Shown: in pieces, positions 1 to 4,794 of the stretch
Position numbering within the stretch: position 1 is the stretch's first letter
Layout of the letters: the number at the start of each line of letters is the position of its first letter
Assembly: GCA_041740375.1 (NCBI GenBank)
Contig: JBGSMB010000012.1
Location: 1 to 6,035, forward strand
DNA length: 6,035 nucleotides
Direction: 5' to 3'
From: JBGSMB01 sp041740375
GTDB lineage: Bacteria > Patescibacteriota > Saccharimonadia > Saccharimonadales > JAGQMS01
The notes under the pieces: model-generated
Databases searched by the model: none
What the model was told of the DNA's origin: nothing
Seen by the model: only the letters and a program-made list of their open reading frames with translations
Made by a program: the position numbers and the translations under genes

Positions 1-623
1 CTACCTACAGCACTTGGTGCCCAGCCAAGTTTAGAAAACCCGGCCATGTACGACACTGCAAGAGCGATCGTTGCGCCAATAGACATACGGAGTCCCTGCT
101 CAGCAAGCTGTCCGTTGGTTTGTGACGTATCGACTTTTGGAGGCTCAATAGGTTTCCAGAATGGTAGCAATGAAATAAGGGCCGACCAGCCAAGAACAAG
201 CGCAAAAGCGAGAAAATTCGCAGAAGCTTTTTCAGGAGAACCAGTGTTGAGCCCGGCTGTATATATCATGACAAGGGTTAATGCCAACGGTCCACCAATA
301 GTCCAGCCACTTAAAAAGCTCAGGTTCAAGCAAACCATGAATGTAAATAGCAGCGCCATCCAAGGACTGGGGGCAACTGCTCCACCAATTAGATAAAAGC
401 CCAGCCCAAGAGCCAAAATGAGCGACCCCATGACAGCACGACCACTTGTCTTTTTAGGTAAGAATAATGTGCTAAAGAAAAATCCGCCCTGCCCTAACGT
501 CACAAGAAAACTAGTTTTGCCTAATGCCATTGCACCAAACATCGGCAACATACAAACCAGTGCTCTGATGGCTTCGGTCCACATCAACGTCAACTTTCCG
601 TCAACTTTTATACGATCCAACAT
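1..623 (-). CDS. FUSC-like multi-pass membrane protein, N-terminal part (cut by window edge)
   Basis: The frame starts at ATG 623-621 and stays open to the left edge, giving 207 residues plus two bases; the C-terminal part lies outside. Hydrophobic segments run at about residues 18-35, 37-55, 64-82, 87-103, 106-123 and 135-154. A polar Pro-rich linker follows (about 157-177, containing WKPIEPPK), and a second hydrophobic block begins near 180 (GLRMSIGATIALAVSYMAGF). An N-terminal helical bundle, a soluble linker and a second bundle match the two-halved architecture of the FUSC/aromatic-acid-exporter superfamily, whose characterised members export aromatic acids and fusaric acid. The substrate here is unknown. 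It lies 34 nt downstream of the four-helix membrane protein on the same strand and may be cotranscribed with it. No strong Shine-Dalgarno is visible; TATGAG sits 6 nt before the ATG. The superfamily call rests on architecture and pattern memory; another exporter-like family is possible. Confidence 0.62.
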   Translation of the reverse strand, partial: MLDRIKVDGKLTLMWTEAIRALVCMLPMFGAMALGKTSFLVTLGQGGFFFSTLFLPKKTSGRAVMGSLILALGLGFYLIGGAVAPSPWMALLFTFMVCLNLSFLSGWTIGGPLALTLVMIYTAGLNTGSPEKASANFLAFALVLGWSALISLLPFWKPIEPPKVDTSQTNGQLAEQGLRMSIGATIALAVSYMAGFSKLGWAPSAVG

Positions 624-657
624 CTAATTCTCATATTTATTATTCAGTAGTATGCAC

Positions 658-1110
658 TTATTTTGATCTATTACTAGCTTTTTTATCTAGTTCCTCAAAC
701 CTCTTATCCACACGCCCAACTAATTTTTGAGCGACTGTTAAGACAATAATAATAGCCAAAAGTCCGATAAATCCACTTATTTCAACTTGTTCTCCGAAAA
801 TAATATCTATCACCCACAAAAATACAAATTTTGAGAAAAACATTATGACCCACACAGAAAATATGAGACCGGTTTTGCTTTTTGTATCCGATAAGGAAAA
901 TTGTGCAACAACGACGTCCTTTAGCATAAATGTTAGGTAGGTGAGTACCTGCAAAACAATCGCCACGGCAAACGTCGTCGAGTAAGTACCTGTATAGAGT
1001 ATCTCGGTGTAGTCGTTGAAAAATCCAAGCACAACAGAGTAGAGAAGAGCACCAAGTACCATATCTCTAAAAAACTGCTGCCTGCTATGCGGAGCTTTCT
1101 TGGCATTCAT
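658..1110 (-). CDS. Small four-helix membrane protein of unknown function
   Basis: A 150-residue protein starting at ATG 1110-1108. Four hydrophobic segments lie at about residues 17-32, 43-63, 82-103 and 112-130, with a basic N-terminus (MNAKKAPHSRQQ) and a charged C-terminal tail (VDKRFEELDKKASNRSK) that is probably cytoplasmic and could form a short coiled coil. Recognisable features are the FFNDYTEIL stretch after helix 1, the YSTTFAVAIVLQ helix, and SKFVFLWVIDIIFGEQVEISG across helix 3 and the following loop. This resembles small conserved hypothetical membrane proteins found in CPR bacteria, archaea and some Proteobacteria; I know of no established function. Its promoter region is shared with the divergent LRR gene, and the FUSC-like gene follows 34 nt after its stop. 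The two membrane proteins may form an operon, but no functional link can be shown from sequence. Confidence 0.8.
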   Translation of the reverse strand: MNAKKAPHSRQQFFRDMVLGALLYSVVLGFFNDYTEILYTGTYSTTFAVAIVLQVLTYLTFMLKDVVVAQFSLSDTKSKTGLIFSVWVIMFFSKFVFLWVIDIIFGEQVEISGFIGLLAIIIVLTVAQKLVGRVDKRFEELDKKASNRSK

Positions 1111-1118
1111 ATCAGTTA

Positions 1119-1124
1119 AGTATA
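1119..1124 (-). promoter_or_regulatory. Candidate -10 box for the four-helix membrane protein gene
   Basis: Read on the minus strand the hexamer is TATACT, ending 8 nt before the ATG at 1110. A transcript starting 7 nt after it would carry a leader of only about 2 nt. No Shine-Dalgarno sequence fits before the ATG, and no good -35 hexamer is visible at 16-18 bp spacing. This is one of four similar start arrangements in the window. Confidence 0.45.
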
Positions 1125-1134
1125 CATAGTGTCA

Positions 1135-1150
1135 CGATATATATTTATCG
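1135..1150. repeat. Short inverted repeat CGATA-N6-TATCG between divergent genes
   Basis: Two perfect 5-bp arms (1135-1139 and 1146-1150) flank an AT-rich 6-bp centre in the 93-bp gap between the divergent four-helix protein and LRR genes. The location suits an operator, but arms this short in AT-rich DNA occur often by chance. Confidence 0.25.
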
Positions 1151-1180
1151 CAAGTTAGCATAGTTGCTTATTAGGGCGTT

Positions 1181-1207
1181 GGAGGCTAGTGTATGGGTAG
1201 GCTATGA
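1181..1207 (+). promoter_or_regulatory. Shine-Dalgarno plus four-codon upstream frame overlapping the LRR start
   Basis: GGAGG at 1181-1185 is the best Shine-Dalgarno sequence in the window, but it lies 18 nt before the LRR ATG (1204), too far for direct use. It is 7 nt before another ATG at 1193. That ATG opens the frame ATG GGT AGG CTA TGA (1193-1207, peptide MGRL). Its TGA (1205-1207) overlaps the LRR ATG (1204-1206) in an ATGA junction, the classic arrangement for translational coupling. A TAG at 1198-1200, in frame with the LRR gene, rules out any earlier LRR start. A second purine run, GGGTAGG, ends only 2 nt before the LRR ATG and is too close to be a normal site. The layout is directly visible; use of the minigene is inference. 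Confidence 0.4.
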
Positions 1208-1800
1208 AATACATTATTGGCATATTAGTTGCGGTATTGATTGTCGGTGCGGCGATTCTCGGCTTCACTATCGGCAAGAACGACAAGTCTGCTAACTCAA
1301 ACGATTCTAGCTCATCCACTACAGACAGGACTTCCACAGGGAAATCATCTCCAAACGCTAAAGTGTTAGATCTGAGCAACACCGGACTAACAAAGGTCAC
1401 TTCAGACATATACAACCAAGCAAGCACTACGGACTTGATTCTTTCATATAACAACATCCAGACCCTTCCATCAGAAATGGGTAAGATGACAAATCTGGTG
1501 CTTTTCAAGATTGACCACAACATCTTAGACGGAAGCTTGATCGGAGAAATCCGACAAATGCCCAAGCTCAGAGTCTTAGACGTTAGCTTCAACAAGATGA
1601 CCGGCATGCCTGCAGAAATCGGACAGCTGAGCAACCTCGAAACGCTTAACTACAGCTACAACAGTATTACCGGTCTACCAAACGAACTAGCCAACCTCAA
1701 AAACACCCTCAAAGAATTCAACCTCACCGGTAACCCGTTAAGCACAGAGCAAATAAATAAACTAAGAGTCGCACTCCCCAACACGACGATTATCTTTTAA
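1204..1800 (+). CDS. Signal-anchored leucine-rich repeat surface protein
   Basis: A 198-residue protein. Residues 2-24 form an uncleaved-looking signal anchor (hydrophobic stretch IIGILVAVLIVGAAILGFTI). Residues 25-50 form a Ser/Thr/Asn/Asp-rich linker, and six leucine-rich repeats of about 23 residues follow at roughly 52-74, 75-97, 98-121, 122-144, 145-168 and 169-193. The best repeats read LxxLxxSxNxIxxLPxEIGxLxN, the pattern common in bacterial LRR proteins; repeats 3 and 6 are degenerate. The domain should face outside the cytoplasm as a solenoid that binds protein or glycan. In an epibiotic bacterium that suggests cell-cell contact, but the ligand is unknown. Asparagine codons are 19 AAC to 2 AAT, unlike the gene at 2485-2976 (2 to 9), hinting at high expression or different ancestry. 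The start is fixed by an in-frame TAG at 1198-1200. Confidence 0.88.
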   Translation: MKYIIGILVAVLIVGAAILGFTIGKNDKSANSNDSSSSTTDRTSTGKSSPNAKVLDLSNTGLTKVTSDIYNQASTTDLILSYNNIQTLPSEMGKMTNLVLFKIDHNILDGSLIGEIRQMPKLRVLDVSFNKMTGMPAEIGQLSNLETLNYSYNSITGLPNELANLKNTLKEFNLTGNPLSTEQINKLRVALPNTTIIF

Positions 1801-1841
1801 CTTACCCTAGAAAGATGCCTAGCAACTACTTCATGAATGTT

Positions 1842-1871
1842 GGCGTACACCACTACGATTCGTGTACGTTT
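1842..1871 (+). terminator. Inverted repeat after the LRR gene: possible terminator or operator
   Basis: CGTACAC (1844-1850) and GTGTACG (1862-1868) form a perfect 7-bp stem, extendable by two G-U pairs (1842-1843 with 1869-1870), around an 11-nt loop and followed by TTTATT. It lies 43 nt after the LRR stop, so it could end the LRR transcript, though the T tract is short and the loop large. It also ends about 25 bp upstream of the -10 of the next gene, so it could equally be an operator. Confidence 0.35.
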
Positions 1872-1893
1872 ATTCATCTATTCCCTATCAGGG

Positions 1894-1899
1894 TATACT
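1894..1899 (+). promoter_or_regulatory. Candidate -10 box placing +1 on the GTG start of the VTT-like gene
   Basis: TATACT is followed by exactly 6 nt and then GTG at 1906, so the expected transcription start is the G of the start codon, a fully leaderless arrangement. CCCT-ATC-AGGG (1883-1893) is a small palindrome abutting the hexamer. No convincing -35 box is present near 1871. The box supports GTG 1906 over the upstream in-frame ATG at 1837, which lies before it. Confidence 0.5.
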
Positions 1900-1905
1900 G
1901 TTATA

Positions 1906-2481
1906 GTGAAGCGTAAGCGTAAAAAATCAAAGATATTAAAGTATTGGCACCGATTTGAATACAAACATACTACGAGCGCTATTTTGGCTATCGCAGCATT
2001 TGTATTACTTCTCGATACAGCAATCGTACAAGCCTTACTAGATGATATTGTCAGCCTTGGCTATCTTGGCATGCTAATTACTGGAGTACTTTTTGTGTCG
2101 TTCTTTACTGCCGCTCCGGCGATTGCCCTACTCCTCACTTTTGCAGATAGCTACAACCCTATTGTAGTTGCGCTTGTTGCTGGAGTTGGTGCAATGGCGG
2201 GAGATTATATAATTTTGCGCTTCGCAGAAGATCAAATAGGGCGCGAGCTTTTGCCTGTCGCCAAAAGACTTAAGCTAATTGGCTTTATCAATGCACTTCA
2301 CAAAAAACGCTTCAAACCAGTCACCGCTACTGTTGGGGCCATAATCGTCGCTTCACCCCTGCCAGACGAAGCCGGTATAGCACTACTCGGCTTGTCGCAC
2401 ATATCAACGGCCAAACTACTTGTTATTACTTATCTATTGAATAGTGCTGGTATCTTCGTACTCCTAGTTGCCTTTAACTAA
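1906..2481 (+). CDS. Small VTT/DedA-like integral membrane protein
   Basis: 191 residues from GTG 1906. The same frame is open back to ATG 1837, but the extra 23 residues would span the candidate promoter, whereas the GTG start gives a typical basic N-terminus (VKRKRKKSK). Hydrophobic segments fall at about residues 22-44, 53-78, 84-104, 140-158 and 167-189. Small-residue-rich motifs include VAGVGAMAGDYIILRF (about 91-106), a polar loop with IGREL, and VASPLPDEAGIALLGLS (about 148-164) before the last helix. The Gly/Asp pattern at the end of helix 3 and the Pro-rich re-entrant-like segment resemble the VTT/SNARE-associated (DedA) fold, whose members act in lipid scrambling or transport. Similar proteins of about 190 residues occur in CPR bacteria and archaea, mostly as hypotheticals. 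It converges with the next gene, with 3 nt between stops. The membrane gene call is firm; the family is tentative. Confidence 0.78.
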   Translation: MKRKRKKSKILKYWHRFEYKHTTSAILAIAAFVLLLDTAIVQALLDDIVSLGYLGMLITGVLFVSFFTAAPAIALLLTFADSYNPIVVALVAGVGAMAGDYIILRFAEDQIGRELLPVAKRLKLIGFINALHKKRFKPVTATVGAIIVASPLPDEAGIALLGLSHISTAKLLVITYLLNSAGIFVLLVAFN

Positions 2482-2484
2482 CTA

Positions 2485-2976
2485 TCATTTAGTCACCGTG
2501 ACCACAGACTCGACATGCTGACCATTCACCATCCAGTCACTATGGTCATTTCCATTTAGCGAAATCATTATTTTATTTTCGCCATCATCTAAATACTTAC
2601 TAGGTAGATAAAACCAATTTCCATATATTCTTCCTAGCTTTTCATCATTTATATATATGTGTGCATGTCCGGTATTGGGCACGTTTGGCATTCCAACATT
2701 TTCAGGAGTAAAGGTAAAATTTGTTACATCAATCTTCAGGTTGTAACCATCCATGGAATCTCGAGTTGCCGAAACTGACACGGTCGGAATTGGTAGCGTT
2801 GGATCAACCTCTACTTCTTTATGCATAGATTTAGTTGCCATACTCGACTCTTGCATAGAGCTTGAAGCTTTCATGACATCTTCATCGGATGAATCTAACT
2901 GTGTAAATGCAAAATATCCAATACCGATACCTACTAATAGTGATAGAACGATGTATATAATTTGTTGCTTTTTCAT
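2485..2976 (-). CDS. Membrane-anchored extracytoplasmic beta-domain protein, possible metal binder
   Basis: 163 residues from ATG 2976. MKKQQ precedes a hydrophobic signal anchor (about 6-25), followed by an acidic, Ser- and Met-rich stalk (about 28-56) with Met35, Met41, Met46, Met51 and His52. Residues 64-163 form a predicted all-beta domain with the motifs GHAHIYIN (103-110), GRIYGNWFYLP (115-125), SLNGNDHSDW (139-148) and a terminal ESVVTVTK. The pattern GHxHxYxN, YGxW, LNxNDHS is one I recall from secreted bacterial proteins of Ig/cupredoxin-like fold, mostly unannotated. His104, His106, His145 and stalk Met residues would suit copper or another soft metal, but this is inference. No other metal genes are nearby. 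The gene lies 64 nt downstream of the hydrolase on the same strand, with its own candidate promoter. Signal anchor and export: confident. Function: unknown. Confidence 0.8.
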   Translation of the reverse strand: MKKQQIIYIVLSLLVGIGIGYFAFTQLDSSDEDVMKASSSMQESSMATKSMHKEVEVDPTLPIPTVSVSATRDSMDGYNLKIDVTNFTFTPENVGMPNVPNTGHAHIYINDEKLGRIYGNWFYLPSKYLDDGENKIMISLNGNDHSDWMVNGQHVESVVTVTK

Positions 2977-2982
2977 ACTTCA

Positions 2983-2988
2983 ATTGTA
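2983..2988 (-). promoter_or_regulatory. Candidate -10 box placing +1 on the ATG of the beta-domain gene
   Basis: On the minus strand the sequence is TACAAT, then 6 nt (TGAAGT), then ATG at 2976. The predicted transcription start is therefore the A of the start codon. The only leader purines (GAAG) would lie before +1, so they could not serve as a Shine-Dalgarno. The -35 region (3006-3011) holds no good hexamer but overlaps an inverted repeat. Confidence 0.5.
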
Positions 2989-3005
2989 GCAGTATGAGCC
3001 AACTT

Positions 3006-3017
3006 GTGCATTAGCAC
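3006..3017. repeat. Inverted repeat GTGC-ATTA-GCAC upstream of the beta-domain gene
   Basis: Two perfect 4-bp arms around ATTA lie at about -30 to -41 relative to the predicted start at 2976, where a -35 box would sit. It could be an activator or repressor site, or a weak hairpin after the hydrolase gene. No T tract follows on the minus strand, so it is not a standard terminator. Short enough to be chance. Confidence 0.25.
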
Positions 3018-3040
3018 TTTAGGGTGTATTGAGTAGTAGT

Positions 3041-4717
3041 TTACTCGTTTGAATAGGTATCTATGATCGCCTGAAGCTTGACCGCTTTTTCAGAGGTCCA
3101 TCCTGCAGGTTCTGCAACTGCCGCCCAGGCAGCGACTGCGGTATCTGGATAGTTATGTCCGTGTCCGTTCGGTACCGTCACGCCAAAAAACTGATCTACA
3201 GTCACTTGCCAAAACGTAACGACGGGGTACCAGTTCATCCGAGGAGAGACATCTCTGCCCCGTGGTTCACTAAGCCAATCTGGCCTACTCCAAAAAAGGT
3301 CAAAGTCAAACCATACGACCGGGTCGGATGCGTGTTGCATATACAGCACGCGTGGATATCTCCAAGCTTCAGGGTCTTTTGATATTTCTGCTTCATTTGA
3401 AGCGAAGCGAACAGTCCTACCCCCATCATATACAGGTAGAATCTGTAGAGAACCTGGCTCACGATTTTCGGTGATAGTATTCCACAATTCAGTGCTACTT
3501 GGAGTACCAACAAACAAGGCTCCATCGATAGAATTTTTCATGTCTGAAACACTGGTAAATGCCGCGTTACCTGAATACGAACCTAAACTAAGGCCATAGG
3601 TGACAAGTTTGGGTCTTGTATCTTTTGGCAACTTCACCCAGTAGGAATACACTTCATCAAAAAGTGCCCTACCGGCGTCAGTAGCTTTTTCTTGATCAAC
3701 CAGAAAAGATATCCAGCTGGGTAGATATGAATACTGGATCGAGGCGATGGCAGAATCGCCGTTGTACATATATTCTAAACTGTCGACAGCTTGAGGTTCT
3801 AGCCAGCCGGTACCGGTGGCATTTGCGAGAACTAAAATATTTCTCTCGAAGGCGCCAGTACGTTCTAACTCAGCTAGTGCTAATTTTGCGCGTAGTTCAG
3901 CGGTTTCAGCAGTTTGCACTCCAACATATACTCGGATTGGCTCTTGAGCAGGTGTTCCGTTAAATTCACTCAGCTCACTCGTTGAAGGTCCACGGCCCAC
4001 AAAACTTCTTCCTTGACGACCAAGACTATCCCAAGATGCATACGAGCCTGGACCTCCAGATCGTTGCGGAACACTTGGCTCTACTGCGCCTGCGACAGTT
4101 TCATTATTTGTACTACTGTAAATGTCATTTGTTACATTGGTGAATAAACGCATCAACACGCCGTTAAATAGCAAGATCGCGACGACACCAAACAAGAGAA
4201 TCGAAGAAAGCATGCTAACTTTTGGTGATAAATATTTCGAAGTTCGTCGGTTAATGCTACGTACAAATCTCGCAACGAACCTGCCTAAACTAAGAAGAAC
4301 AATAAAGGCTATGACTGCTAAAACTGCGACCCGGATTCCATATGTTTGGTCGACCCCTTCTATGCTTAGCAGTTCGCGCACTTCTTGCTGCCAGGTATTT
4401 GCAAGAGCGAAGAAAATAATCGCTAAAGCACTACCACCAAAGACCAAGGTTCGCCAAGCACCTTTTTGGACCTTTGGACTAATCCGTATCGTAAACGCCC
4501 ATCGAATTACCTTGCTTAGCAAAACCCCGAGACTATACCCAATAGCCATCGATATTCCACTTATGAGTCCTTGGTAGAGACCTGGACGCGGCATGAGAGA
4601 AGGTGTAAGTGAAAAGCACAGGAATATAACAGCCACAACCAGCCCTACATAACTTAGTCCATATACACGAGAATGATAACCGTTAGTCTGACGCTTTTTC
4701 GGTGCGCTTTTCGCCAT
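3041..4717 (-). CDS. Membrane-embedded alpha/beta-hydrolase (Abhydrolase_9 family)
   Basis: 558 residues from ATG 4717, with AGAGG 8 nt upstream. The N-terminal half carries about five membrane helices (roughly 21-43, 48-68, 92-110, 126-150, 167-190), matching the family's N-terminal membrane domain. A Ser/Gly-rich linker (200-258) leads to the hydrolase domain (about 260-550). Catalytic candidates are Ser377 in the nucleophile elbow GLSLGS, Asp465 in QHASDPVVW, and His519 or His521 in NGHGHNY. Further family-like blocks are RVYVGVQTAETAELRAKLAL (262-281), VDGGRTVRF-type DGGRTVRF (431-438), SRPDWLSEPRGRDVSP (477-492) and WYPVVTFWQVTVD (496-508). The domain probably acts outside the cytoplasmic membrane, by analogy with esterase/lipase-fold envelope enzymes; no substrate is established. 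The family is best known from Actinobacteria, which are hosts of Saccharibacteria, so exchange or shared ancestry is worth testing. The family assignment is confident; the reaction is not known. Confidence 0.93.
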   Translation of the reverse strand: MAKSAPKKRQTNGYHSRVYGLSYVGLVVAVIFLCFSLTPSLMPRPGLYQGLISGISMAIGYSLGVLLSKVIRWAFTIRISPKVQKGAWRTLVFGGSALAIIFFALANTWQQEVRELLSIEGVDQTYGIRVAVLAVIAFIVLLSLGRFVARFVRSINRRTSKYLSPKVSMLSSILLFGVVAILLFNGVLMRLFTNVTNDIYSSTNNETVAGAVEPSVPQRSGGPGSYASWDSLGRQGRSFVGRGPSTSELSEFNGTPAQEPIRVYVGVQTAETAELRAKLALAELERTGAFERNILVLANATGTGWLEPQAVDSLEYMYNGDSAIASIQYSYLPSWISFLVDQEKATDAGRALFDEVYSYWVKLPKDTRPKLVTYGLSLGSYSGNAAFTSVSDMKNSIDGALFVGTPSSTELWNTITENREPGSLQILPVYDGGRTVRFASNEAEISKDPEAWRYPRVLYMQHASDPVVWFDFDLFWSRPDWLSEPRGRDVSPRMNWYPVVTFWQVTVDQFFGVTVPNGHGHNYPDTAVAAWAAVAEPAGWTSEKAVKLQAIIDTYSNE

Positions 4718-4725
4718 AAGTTGTA

Positions 4726-4746
4726 CCTCTTTTCAAAAGAATTATA
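4726..4746 (-). promoter_or_regulatory. Hydrolase promoter -10, +1 palindrome and Shine-Dalgarno
   Basis: On the minus strand a perfect consensus -10 TATAAT (4746-4741) is followed 7 nt later by the predicted +1 at 4734 and by AGAGG (4730-4726), 8 nt before the ATG at 4717. TCTTTT-G-AAAAGA, a perfect 13-bp palindrome (4740-4728), is centred exactly on the predicted +1 and its downstream arm runs into the Shine-Dalgarno. A -35 match is poor (TGCGAA at 17 bp). This is the only gene here with both a strong -10 and a properly spaced Shine-Dalgarno. Confidence 0.55.
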
Positions 4747-4781
4747 CCTCAAGAACATAGCATTTCGCATAAATCTTCAGC

Positions 4782-4787
4782 TACACT
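4782..4787 (+). promoter_or_regulatory. Candidate -10 box for the CPBP protease gene
   Basis: TACACT ends 7 nt before ATG 4795, so the predicted start of transcription is at 4794, giving a leader of 0-1 nt. There is no room for a Shine-Dalgarno and no convincing -35 near 4759-4764. It is divergent from the hydrolase promoter, with 77 bp between the two start codons. Confidence 0.45.
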
Positions 4788-4794
4788 AGTAGCA

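Noticed and set aside
46..396. A 116-codon plus-strand open frame beginning at 46
   Set aside because: It is antisense to the FUSC-like gene and its translation lacks any domain or hydrophobic pattern; the minus-strand frame reads as a coherent membrane protein.
418..627. A 69-codon plus-strand open frame
   Set aside because: Also antisense to the start of the FUSC-like gene, with no plausible product or ribosome site.
1155..1634. A 159-codon minus-strand open frame
   Set aside because: It is the shadow of the LRR gene; the plus-strand product has clear repeats and a signal anchor, while this one has none.
1882..1891. TCCCTATCAG, identical to one half of the classic tetO operator
   Set aside because: Only ten bases match, the second tetO half is absent and there is no tetR or efflux gene nearby, so chance is the better explanation.
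1837..1905. N-terminal extension of the VTT-like protein from ATG 1837
   Set aside because: The extra 23 codons would contain the inverted repeat and the TATACT box, and GTG 1906 gives a normal basic N-terminus exactly at the predicted +1.
4122..4577. A 151-codon plus-strand open frame
   Set aside because: Antisense to the hydrolase membrane domain; basic and low-complexity, with no recognisable features.
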